64,000 nucleotides of DNA, from contig NZ_CP121634.1 of the NCBI RefSeq assembly GCF_029714945.1, positions 3,679,001-3,743,000 on the forward strand, in the 5' to 3' direction. The notes under the pieces were generated by a model. That model was not told where the DNA came from. It saw only the letters and a program-made list of their open reading frames with translations, and searched no databases. This stretch comes from Bradyrhizobium sp. CIAT3101. GTDB taxonomy: Bacteria > Pseudomonadota > Alphaproteobacteria > Rhizobiales > Xanthobacteraceae. The position numbers and the translations under genes are program-made. Position 1 is the stretch's first letter. Each line of letters starts with the position of its first letter. Shown here in pieces: positions 53,678-61,501 of this stretch.

Positions 53678-54805
53678 ATGCCGGGTATCGCGATCTGCAA
53701 CAACATGGTCACGCCGTATACGAACCGGCTCTTCAATCACATGATCGATTGTCACGGGCTCGATCTCACGGTGATATCGTGTGCCGCCCGGGAGAAGAAC
53801 CGCCAGTGGTCGGAACGGTACGCCGCACGGTATAACCACATCCTGCTTCGCGGAATCGAGTTCGATCTGCCCGGATCGAGGTCGGCGCATATCAATGTGG
53901 GGATGTGGAGCACGCTGTGCCGTCTGTCTCCCGATCTCGTCGCCATCAACGGTGTCTATCCGACGATGCTGGTCGCCGCGGCCTGGAGCCGGGTCCACAG
54001 GAAACCGCTGGTGTTTCTGACCGACGGGTGGGCGATCATGATGCCGCAAAGCATCTATCATCGCCTGACGCGACCGGCGGTCGTCGACCGTTGCCGGGCG
54101 ATCATCTGCGCGAGCGCGAAGGGCAGAGACTTCTTCGTGGAGCAGGGCGCGGACCCGGAGAAGATCTTCGTGGCGAACATCGTTCCGGCCTGGGGCGGAC
54201 CAGCTGACATTCCGGAATTCGCCCGGCGCCGCTATGACCTGCTGTGGTGCGGACGGGTGAATGACGAGCGAAAGAACTGGCCCTTCTTCGTCAAGCTCGT
54301 GCTTGAACTGAAGGGACGCCTGCGGGCCTTGTCGGTGCGCATCATCGCGGATAGTCCGTCGAGGCCCGAGGAGCTCGACCAGCTCTCTGCGGCGGATGTC
54401 GCATTCGAATATACTTCGCATGTCCCGCCGGAGGAGATTGCGTCGGTCTTCTCCACCGCGCGCGTGCTCGCCTTGCCGTCGAAGTCGGACGCATGGGGAC
54501 TGGTCTGCAACGAAGCGATGCAATGCGGCACGCCATGCATCGTCTCTCCATTCGTCGGGGCAGCGGACGAACTCGTGATCGACGACGCCTGCGGTTTGGT
54601 GCGCCCGCTCGAGGTCGAGCCGTGGGCGGCCGCGATTTCGCGGCTGGTCGACGATCCCGCGCGCTGGTCGGCGATGTCGCAGGCCGCGATCCAGGTCGCA
54701 TCGCAATTCAACCTCAATCGATCGGCGCGCAGGTACGTTGACGGGTTGAACTTCGCGGCAGCGGGCCCGCCGCCGGCCGCAAGGAAGCTTGCGTCCGCGA
54801 CCTGA
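53678..54805 (+). CDS. glycosyltransferase family 4
   Basis: 375 aa. GT-B fold with MPGIAICNNMVTPYTNRLFNHMID at the N-terminus and the retaining GT4 domain (about 185-350: YDLLWCGRVNDERKNWPFFVKLVLEL, VLALPSKSDAWGLVCNEAMQCGTPCIVSPFVGAADEL, including the E-x7-E-type motif). It transfers a sugar in EPS repeat assembly. Followed by the GNAT-like gene 38 bp downstream. Confidence 0.92.
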   Translation: MPGIAICNNMVTPYTNRLFNHMIDCHGLDLTVISCAAREKNRQWSERYAARYNHILLRGIEFDLPGSRSAHINVGMWSTLCRLSPDLVAINGVYPTMLVAAAWSRVHRKPLVFLTDGWAIMMPQSIYHRLTRPAVVDRCRAIICASAKGRDFFVEQGADPEKIFVANIVPAWGGPADIPEFARRRYDLLWCGRVNDERKNWPFFVKLVLELKGRLRALSVRIIADSPSRPEELDQLSAADVAFEYTSHVPPEEIASVFSTARVLALPSKSDAWGLVCNEAMQCGTPCIVSPFVGAADELVIDDACGLVRPLEVEPWAAAISRLVDDPARWSAMSQAAIQVASQFNLNRSARRYVDGLNFAAAGPPPAARKLASAT

Positions 54806-54843
54806 AGCGGTGCCGATGTTCGCCCCTGACTGAGAAAGCCAGG

Positions 54844-55821
54844 ATGAACTATTCCAGGATGTCGACGAGCGAGGACGGACAGGTGGCTGACAGCGTGATA
54901 TCCGATGCGGCGCCGGCGGGCGCCGACAATGGGACAGCAAATGGTGCCAAAGGAAGCGGTTCCGCGGCGCCGTCGCGCTCGCAACTGGTTCGGATCACCG
55001 ACGACCTCCTGCCGGCGACCTGCGAATTCCTCCATCACGAATTGAACGGTGATATTTCCGTCGAAGGCTGGAAATCGATGCTCCGCTATCCCTGGCTGCA
55101 ACCGAATTCGGACTACGGCATAGCGCTGGTTCGTCCGAACGAGGGCGTGGTCGGCGTCCTGATCGTCATCCACTCCGAGCAGATGATTGAGGGCAGGGTG
55201 GAGCGGTTCGCCAACCTGGCGCATTGGTGCGTGAAGCCTGCTTACCGAAGGGAAAGCCTGCGTCTCATGAAAGCGATGATGGCGCAGAAGGAGTTGAACC
55301 TGACGGGATTTTCTCCGATCAGGGAGGTCGCCAAGATCGTCTGTGGCCTGGGCTGGAAGAAACTCGACGACCATGTCTACTTGCTTCCCAACGTTGGAGT
55401 TTCGTTCGCGACACGCAAGCTGCGCGTGCTCACCTCATTCGACGAGATATTCGCGATCGTCGATGAGCGACACAAGCGCATCATGTCGGATCACGGCAGG
55501 GGGAGCCGTGGCCGATTTGTGCTGGTGACGGACGGAAGCCAATGGTGCCTGTCGGTCCATACGATCGAAACGCGCAAGGGCATTGCGCTCTCGATTCCGA
55601 TCTATCTCAGCGACTACGGCCACTTTCGTCGATGGATGACGCTGTTTCTGTCGACCTACCGCACACTCGACGGCTGCTGGGCGTCACTCTGCCAGCCGCG
55701 TTTTCTACCGAGCCGGCCGATGATCGCGGTCAGGCTGGCCGAGCCGCGCCCTCATGTCTTCAGATCGGCCGGCGCGGCCCCCGCGAGCGTCACCGCGCTG
55801 TATTCCGACGCTGTGCTGTGA
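54844..55821 (+). CDS. GNAT-like acetyltransferase-fold protein
   Basis: 325 aa; ATG 54844, alternative 54859. After a flexible Ala/Gly/Ser-rich first 45 residues comes a GNAT-like core (YGIALVRPNEGVVGVLIVIHSEQMIEGRVERFANLAHWCVKPAYRRESLRLMKAMMAQKE). The usual acetyl-CoA loop (Q/RxxGxG/A) is not clear. The second half (VLTSFDEIFAIVDERHKRIMSDHG...) is not recognised. Probably decorates the polysaccharide with an acyl group; moderate certainty. Confidence 0.7.
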   Translation: MNYSRMSTSEDGQVADSVISDAAPAGADNGTANGAKGSGSAAPSRSQLVRITDDLLPATCEFLHHELNGDISVEGWKSMLRYPWLQPNSDYGIALVRPNEGVVGVLIVIHSEQMIEGRVERFANLAHWCVKPAYRRESLRLMKAMMAQKELNLTGFSPIREVAKIVCGLGWKKLDDHVYLLPNVGVSFATRKLRVLTSFDEIFAIVDERHKRIMSDHGRGSRGRFVLVTDGSQWCLSVHTIETRKGIALSIPIYLSDYGHFRRWMTLFLSTYRTLDGCWASLCQPRFLPSRPMIAVRLAEPRPHVFRSAGAAPASVTALYSDAVL

Positions 55822-55880
55822 TGGCAGAAAGAGCTCGCCGGGCTGACGCGGACAGTTCGCTGAGGCATCAGCGCGCTTGA

Positions 55881-57044
55881 TCAGGCGGCGCGAGCCCTTT
55901 CGATCGCGCGTTGATAGATACCGATCAGGCTGTCGTAGCCGCGGTCTTCGCTGCACATGAGAATATAGGCCTGACGCGCGGACCGGCCCCATTGCGCCAA
56001 TTGACCGGGATCGTCGATCGCTTCGTTCATGGCGTGCACCCATCCGTCGATGTCGTCGGTCGCGATCAATCGTCCGGTCTTGCGGTCCTCCACGATTTCT
56101 GCGAGCGCGCCGATCCTGCTGGCGATGACCGGGGTGGAGCACGCCATCGCTTCGGCGACGATCATCGGGAATCCTTCATAACAGCGCGACGGAACGAGGA
56201 CCGCGCTCGCGCTCCGCAGTCTGCTCGCCACCTCCTCGCGGGCGATGCGTCCGGCAAAGGTGACATTCGGGGGGGCGATCGACCGCAAGCGATCCGTTTC
56301 CGGGCCGTCGCCCACGATCTCGACGTCGCCACGCACCTTTGCGGCCGCCTTCACAACGATATCGGCGCCTTTTTCCTCGCTCAACCGGCCGATATAGACC
56401 AGGCGCCCGTCGCGTAATGGCAGTCCAGGCCCGATATCCGGCGCGAAGTTGGGGCGCACGACGATCTGGTCCTCCGTGAAACCATCGGCGAGAAATCGCG
56501 ACTTTGCGAACTGCGTCATGGTCAGGACCGTGATGCGGGCGCGATGGCGATCCAGGACTCGCCGGAACACGTGACCCATATAGGCTGCAGCAGCCGAGCC
56601 GATGGCGGATCCCCGATAACACCTCCACCGGACCGCTGGCCATCGGTTGCGGCCGACACAGGATTCGCACGGCTGTCCGTCGCGCATGAGGATTCCGCCG
56701 GGGCAAATCGTACGAAAGTTATGTAGCGTCTGCACCACCGGGATGCCTTCGCGTGCAATCACGTCCAATCCGCCCGGCGACACGAGGGGGAAGAAGTTGT
56801 GCACATGCACGACATCAGGACGAGACGTCGAAATCATGTCGCCCAGGCGGGCAGCCGAGGTGCCGTTCCGTCCAACCTGCAGCGTCACCCTGATGCGGTC
56901 GCCGGTGTTCCTGATCTCCGAATTGTCAAAGAACGCGGTCTGCACGTCGTGGCCGCGCTGTCTGAGAAGATTGATCTCCTGGTTGACGACCGTGTCCTCG
57001 CCGCCAGCCTCCTGATAGATGTTGTGAATGACCAGAATCTTCAA
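55881..57044 (-). CDS. glycosyltransferase family 4
   Basis: 387 aa from TTG 57044 (GAGG six bases upstream; TTG 57050 also possible, no ATG fits). N-terminal GT4 acceptor half (KILVIHNIYQEAGGEDTVVNQEINLLRQRGH, DVVHVHNFFPLVSPGG) with a four-Cys-like segment (CPGGILMRDGQPCESCVGRNRWPAVRWRC), typical of this subgroup, and donor half with LVYIGRLSEEKGADIVVKAAAKV and VPSRCYEGFPMIVAEAMACSTPVIAS. Adds a sugar in EPS assembly. Same strand as the WecG-type gene upstream. Confidence 0.92.
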   Translation of the reverse strand: MKILVIHNIYQEAGGEDTVVNQEINLLRQRGHDVQTAFFDNSEIRNTGDRIRVTLQVGRNGTSAARLGDMISTSRPDVVHVHNFFPLVSPGGLDVIAREGIPVVQTLHNFRTICPGGILMRDGQPCESCVGRNRWPAVRWRCYRGSAIGSAAAAYMGHVFRRVLDRHRARITVLTMTQFAKSRFLADGFTEDQIVVRPNFAPDIGPGLPLRDGRLVYIGRLSEEKGADIVVKAAAKVRGDVEIVGDGPETDRLRSIAPPNVTFAGRIAREEVASRLRSASAVLVPSRCYEGFPMIVAEAMACSTPVIASRIGALAEIVEDRKTGRLIATDDIDGWVHAMNEAIDDPGQLAQWGRSARQAYILMCSEDRGYDSLIGIYQRAIERARAA

Positions 57045-57107
57045 AGCCAACCTCGATCGCGCAATGTCCCGATGCGGTCGCGTGAGCCGCGCTGCGGTCG
57101 CGGCGCG

Positions 57108-57986
57108 CTAAACGTGATGGAGCTTCTTCGGGGTTTGAGATTGCCGGAACCGAATTGCGATCGTCTCGAAGAGGGACAGAAATACGAATATCGGGGCGAT
57201 CACGAGGTAGCGTCTCCAAAGACGCCGGGGCTCTGTCACCAGACGATGAAGCCATTCTAGGCCATTGTTCCGCATCCAGAGCGGCGCGCGCGGCGTATTT
57301 CCGGACAGAAAATTGAACGCCGCTCCGACACCGATCATGATCGCACCGGGAATCGCTCCTGTGTGCTGGGACATCCAAATCTCTTGTTTCGGGCAGCCAA
57401 GCCCAATCCACACGATGTTGGGTTTCGATGCGTTGATGCGCTCGATCAGTTCGTTGTCCTCATCATCTGTGAGCGGCCGGAACGGCGGCGATTCGGTGCC
57501 ACAGATCGTGAGCCGGGGATTGAGTGTCGTTAGCGTCTGGGCCAGCCGATCAGGAACGCCCTTCGCGCCGCCCAGCAGAAAATGGCTCCAATCCCCGGGA
57601 GACAGACGACAAAGCTCCTGCATGAAATCGGGGCCGGGGACACGACCGATCGATTTCACACCGCGCGACCATGCGGTCCAAACCAGAGGTGTACCATCCG
57701 CGATGACGAGGTCGGCGCCTTTCAGGGCGCGGCTGAGAGCCGGATTCCACCGAGAGAGCATGATGCTATGCACATCGGTAACGCAAATGTAACGGCTCTT
57801 CTTCTCCTGGATCCACTCGCGGACAATCGCTGTCGCGGATGCCATGTCAACGACGCTCACTGGAGCTCCGACAATCCAGAAGCGCTCGGTCACCCGGTCA
57901 TTGGGGCGATCTGCCAATTCGGCGATGGCTGTCCCCGCGGGGACCATTCCGACGACAGGTGCGTATTGGTCGGACACAACAGACAT
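57108..57986 (-). CDS. WecG/TagA/CpsF-family glycosyltransferase
   Basis: 292 aa from ATG 57986. Family signature: APVSVVDMASATAIVREWIQ, YICVTDVHSIMLSRWNPALSRALKGADLVIADGTPLVW, FLLGGAKGVPDRLAQTL, IVWIGLGCPKQEIWM and the closing IGVGAAFNFLSGNTPRAPLWMRNNGLEWLHRLVTEPRRL. It adds an N-acetylmannosamine(uronic)-type or related sugar to a lipid-linked intermediate. A basic C-terminal helix probably holds it at the membrane. Confidence 0.95.
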   Translation of the reverse strand: MSVVSDQYAPVVGMVPAGTAIAELADRPNDRVTERFWIVGAPVSVVDMASATAIVREWIQEKKSRYICVTDVHSIMLSRWNPALSRALKGADLVIADGTPLVWTAWSRGVKSIGRVPGPDFMQELCRLSPGDWSHFLLGGAKGVPDRLAQTLTTLNPRLTICGTESPPFRPLTDDEDNELIERINASKPNIVWIGLGCPKQEIWMSQHTGAIPGAIMIGVGAAFNFLSGNTPRAPLWMRNNGLEWLHRLVTEPRRLWRRYLVIAPIFVFLSLFETIAIRFRQSQTPKKLHHV

Positions 57987-58083
57987 GACGTCGGCTCTCC
58001 CTCCGATACGCGAAACGACCGGATTTTTGCTTCTGCGGCGCCGCAGGATTGGGCGCTGATTTTTGGCGGCGTGTTTCGCGGGG

Positions 58084-59010
58084 CTATTGCGGTTTGATCT
58101 TGTCGTCGCGCCACGCGATCGGCGTTTCGGCGCGCAATTTGTCGACAAGCTCCACCTGGGCCTTGCGCCGAACGACGTTCTCAACCTGTTCGCGTACGGC
58201 AGCGAATTCGTTGGGCTTGCGAGTCCGCTCGTCTTCGATCTTGATGATGTGCCATCCGAACTCGGTCTTTATCGGCTTCGAAACGCCGCCCTTGCCGAGG
58301 GTGAATGCAACGTCAGCGTACTCCTTGCCCATCTGAGCCGCCGAGAGCCAACCCAGGTCTCCACCGTTCTTCTTTTCATTTTCGGCGTCGGTCATATCTC
58401 GGGCGACCGCGGCGAAATCTTCCTTGGCGACGCGTTCGAGAGCGCTCTTTGCTTTCGCTTCCGCGGCTGCAATCGCCGCCTCGTCGTTGGGGTTGGAGAA
58501 CTTGAAGATGATCGCGCGGATATGAAGCTCGCGTTCGGGTTTTGTATTCCGGATCGCGTCATCGTAGAATTTGCGAACATCCGCATCGGTCACGTTATCC
58601 GCCGTAACCTGCAACATCCGGTTCATCAGCGCCTTGTTCCGGGTGTAGGCCATGCGTCTTTGCAGATCGGCCTCGTCGACCAGGCCCTTATCCTTGGCGG
58701 CTTTGGAAAGGATGACGAGGTCATGGAGATAGGTCGCGATATAGAGGCGCTTGCTCTCCTCATCGAGGCCGGCAAGCATCTTGCCCATATCTTCCTCGGC
58801 CAACTGGATATCGCTCTGGTGAAGCTCGGTCGCTCCGACGACGCCGACGACGGGGTCGCTCGCCGGTGTCTGCGCGAAACTCGACGTGCAGGCGATCGCC
58901 AAAGAGCCCAACAGAACTATCGTCGAGAGGGCTGTCGTCGAAGCTGCTGTGCGACGCCGCCCGGCTGCCGCAATCGGCGCAATCGGAGAAAGACGCGGTA
59001 GACCTATCAT
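58084..59010 (-). CDS. periplasmic PpiC/SurA-type peptidyl-prolyl isomerase
   Basis: 308 aa from ATG 59010 (an AGGA lies 11 bases upstream). Signal peptide (LSTIVLLGSLAIACTSSFAQT), SurA-like N-terminal part (VVGVVGATELHQSDIQLAEEDMGKML), then the parvulin domain (ELHIRAIIFKFSNPNDEAA, DFAAVARDMTDAENEKKNGGDLGWLSAAQM, GGVSKPIKTEFGWHIIKIEDERTR). Folding helper for secreted or outer-membrane proteins; second such gene in the window. It ends about 100 bp before the WecG-type gene on the same strand. Confidence 0.93.
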   Translation of the reverse strand: MIGLPRLSPIAPIAAAGRRRTAASTTALSTIVLLGSLAIACTSSFAQTPASDPVVGVVGATELHQSDIQLAEEDMGKMLAGLDEESKRLYIATYLHDLVILSKAAKDKGLVDEADLQRRMAYTRNKALMNRMLQVTADNVTDADVRKFYDDAIRNTKPERELHIRAIIFKFSNPNDEAAIAAAEAKAKSALERVAKEDFAAVARDMTDAENEKKNGGDLGWLSAAQMGKEYADVAFTLGKGGVSKPIKTEFGWHIIKIEDERTRKPNEFAAVREQVENVVRRKAQVELVDKLRAETPIAWRDDKIKPQ

Positions 59011-59704
59011 TTGAACAATCCTGATCTCTGCAAGCCCAACATCTCGCGCGGTTCGCATACCCGGGGCCCCAAGACGAAAGCCGCTCGATCGGAGCGGTTG
59101 GGCACAGCTCGGAGTTATGCGAAGGAAGATGTTATCGGTGTAGGTATGTTGTGTTATTAACGTTATGATGAATGAGGTGAGACGAAGCAATGACGTCTCA
59201 CAGGCGCGATGCGGTGAGCTCGTGCGGGAAATGCTCGAATGAGAGCGTCGGCCGGCTTCGATGCAGCGCATCGCACGGTCAATGGAGCAGCCCGCCGGGT
59301 TGAATTTATCAGCCGCGCCGCAGCGATCGGTTGTCGCGAGAGGCCGACAAATTCGCCCCAATTCTTGCGGGTCCGTCTGCGATTTCAGCGCTTTTAGGCC
59401 GGACGTTGGTGCTGTGCGCGGCGTAGCATCCTCTCAGGCGAACATCAGAACGTGCGCGCTCGAGGGGCTGTGCCAGCGCTGTCGTCGCTCGCTTGAATGC
59501 ATGGTTTGCGCGAGCCACACCGATAGAAATTCGGGCTTGTTCTTCGGTGGACCGCATCCTTATCCACAGATCATTGGTGGGATGATATCGCCGCAATGTT
59601 AGTTCACATAATTAATATCAAAGCTTCACTCGCGGCATTTATGAGTGCCCCGCGCAATTGGCGAGGTGCCGTTGCGGCAAACTGAACCCAACTGGAGTTG
59701 GAAA
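59011..59704. other. divergent intergenic region between PpiC and PstS-like genes
   Basis: 694 bases without a supported gene. AT-rich patches flank it: GTTATTAACGTTATGATG near 59150-59167 and GCAATGTTAGTTCACATAAT near 59593-59612, the latter shortly before the PstS-like gene. Likely two separate promoters. Confidence 0.55.
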
Positions 59705-61204
59705 ATGAAAAAGAGTCTTGTCCTGGCGTCGGTTGCCTTGGGGGCGATGTTCGCCGCCGATGCAGCCAGCGCGCAAACGGTCATCCGGGGCGGCGGCGCT
59801 ACTTTCCCTTCAATCGCCTATCGCAATCTGTTCGATTGCGCGACCTTCCAGCCCTTCGGCCCCAGCTTCAGCACCCCCGCCGGCGTGACGCAGCCGCTCT
59901 CGGCTTCGTGCGTCGGCATTGGCCCGAACTTCCCGCATGATGCGTATCTCTTCCTGTACGCGCCGGTTGGTTCGGGCGCCGGCAAGGCCGGTTTCGTGGC
60001 TCACACCGCCAGCCCCGGCGGCAGCAACAACTGGACTGCCAAGGTGTCGGGCAACGTCCCGTACGCCGACAACACGTTTGCTCCCACCTGGCCGTATGCC
60101 AGCATCCAGTTCGCTGGCTCGGACGACCTTCTGCTCCCGAGCGACGTCTCGGCCTACAACACGAACAACGGACCTGCCAATTGGGGCAACATCCTGTTCA
60201 TGCCGGCAGTCATCGGCCCGGTGGCTATCTCGATCAACCCGACCAAGGACGGCAGCAACAACGCGTGGGCCGTGCCTGCCAACACCATCAAGCTGTCGCG
60301 CAAGTCGGTCTGCGGCATCTTCTCCGGCCACATCACGAAGTGGGATAACGCCTCGATCACCGCGGACAACGGCACCACCGTCGGCACCGGTCAGATCACT
60401 GTCGTTCACCGTACGGACGGCAGCGGCACCAACTTCCTGACGACGAACGCGCTGGCCAACCAGTGCCGGTCCGTGTTCGGAACGAACAACGAGTCCGACT
60501 CGACGCTGGTGCTGTACTCGTTCCCCTGGACCGACAACGGTGTTGCGGTCGCCCAGTGCCCGGCGCTGCCGGCTGTTGGTGCGAACAAGAACAACTGGCC
60601 CGATTCAGGCGTCAACGACCAGTGCGGCCACGCGATTTCCAACCCGGGTGGTGGCGTGTTCAATGGCCAGAACGGCAACGGCGGCGTTGCGAGCACTGTG
60701 AAGTCCGTCAACGGTGCGATCGGGTACAACACGGCCGACCAGGTGCAGCCGATCGTTGCCTCTGGTCCGCAGGTCGCCATGCTGCAGTCGCAGTATGACA
60801 TCGACAACGCGACCGGCCTGTATCATCTCCCGACCGCTGCTGGTGCTCAGGCAGCCATGGCTGCGGTGACCCCGGTGTTTGATGACACCAGCCGTTCGAA
60901 CCCGCTGAACTGGGCGGCTCAAGGTACGGTTCCGAACCCGGCGCTGCCGGGCTCCTACCCGATCGCGGGCTTCTCGTGGTTCCTGTTCTACCAGTGCTAC
61001 GCCGGCGCGGATGTGGCTGCGGTCATCCCGCAGTATCTCAACTTCCACTACGCGAACGCGCTGTCGGCGAGCGTCCTTGCCGACAACGGCATGGCGGTTC
61101 CCCCGGCTCCCTGGGTCAACGAGATCCAGAAGCTGATCACCACGACTTCGCCGTTCGGCCACACCGGCGACGGCGGCGTCTGCAACGCCAAGTCGGGCGC
61201 CTGA
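59705..61204 (+). CDS. secreted PstS-like (PBP-type) phosphate-binding-family protein
   Basis: 499 aa from ATG 59705, with TGGAG upstream. Signal peptide (SLVLASVALGAMFAADAASAQ). The start TVIRGGGATFPSIAYRNLF is the phosphate-binding PstS/DING-type opening; inside are SGHITKWDNASI and VVHRTDGSGTNFLTTNAL, the family's phosphate-loop signature TxGSGTxxxFT in slightly altered form. It is longer than classical PstS (about 345 aa) and lies without pst transporter genes. Related large PstS-like proteins in other bacteria are secreted by type II systems; that is a plausible route here (inference). A strong terminator follows. Confidence 0.85.
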   Translation: MKKSLVLASVALGAMFAADAASAQTVIRGGGATFPSIAYRNLFDCATFQPFGPSFSTPAGVTQPLSASCVGIGPNFPHDAYLFLYAPVGSGAGKAGFVAHTASPGGSNNWTAKVSGNVPYADNTFAPTWPYASIQFAGSDDLLLPSDVSAYNTNNGPANWGNILFMPAVIGPVAISINPTKDGSNNAWAVPANTIKLSRKSVCGIFSGHITKWDNASITADNGTTVGTGQITVVHRTDGSGTNFLTTNALANQCRSVFGTNNESDSTLVLYSFPWTDNGVAVAQCPALPAVGANKNNWPDSGVNDQCGHAISNPGGGVFNGQNGNGGVASTVKSVNGAIGYNTADQVQPIVASGPQVAMLQSQYDIDNATGLYHLPTAAGAQAAMAAVTPVFDDTSRSNPLNWAAQGTVPNPALPGSYPIAGFSWFLFYQCYAGADVAAVIPQYLNFHYANALSASVLADNGMAVPPAPWVNEIQKLITTTSPFGHTGDGGVCNAKSGA

Positions 61205-61237
61205 TCCGACGCTTCGTCTCGTCTGAACCGAGACCTG

Positions 61238-61271
61238 TGTGCACCCGGGAAACCGGGTGCACATTTTTTTT
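61238..61271 (+). terminator. rho-independent terminator of the PstS-like gene
   Basis: TGTGCACCCGG (61238-61248) pairs perfectly with CCGGGTGCACA (61253-61263) around a GAAA tetraloop, followed by eight T. It ends the PstS-like transcript and separates it from the TpsA gene. Confidence 0.95.
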
Positions 61272-61345
61272 GGCGCCGAAAGGATGCGCGCGGGTTCCCG
61301 ATCCACAGGTGGTGGATTGCCGGCAATACATCAAAACTGACACAT

Positions 61346-61363
61346 CAATGTTGCTTAACATTG
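61346..61363. promoter_or_regulatory. inverted repeat CAATGTT-N4-AACATTG upstream of the TpsA gene
   Basis: Perfect 7-bp arms around GCTT, about 135 bp before the TpsA start. The right half continues as CTTAACATTGTAT...GTTAGC, shared with the element at 50290. Candidate operator/promoter element. Confidence 0.5.
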
Positions 61364-61474
61364 TATAAACGTTAGCGTAACGATATGCGGACAATTGGGA
61401 TCCCAGGCGAAAGCCGTGGGCGTCCCACGCGGCAACCGTCGCCAGGCGCCGGGTGAAAGCCGAGGAGTTTGAAT

Positions 61475-61501
61475 ATGTTCACTGCAGGGTGTTGCGCGTG
61501 A
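61475..61501 (+). CDS. eight-codon leader ORF coupled to TpsA
   Basis: MFTAGCCA, with the best ribosome site of the area (GAGGAG 8 bases before the ATG). Its TGA overlaps the GTG used for the exoprotein as GTGA. Such leaders can couple translation or regulate it. It could also signal that the true TpsA start is elsewhere. Confidence 0.4.
   Translation: MFTAGCCA

Noticed and set aside
59560..59568. Perfect DnaA box TTATCCACA
   Set aside because: Single copy, with no cluster of boxes, no AT-rich unwinding region and no replication genes nearby; not an origin.
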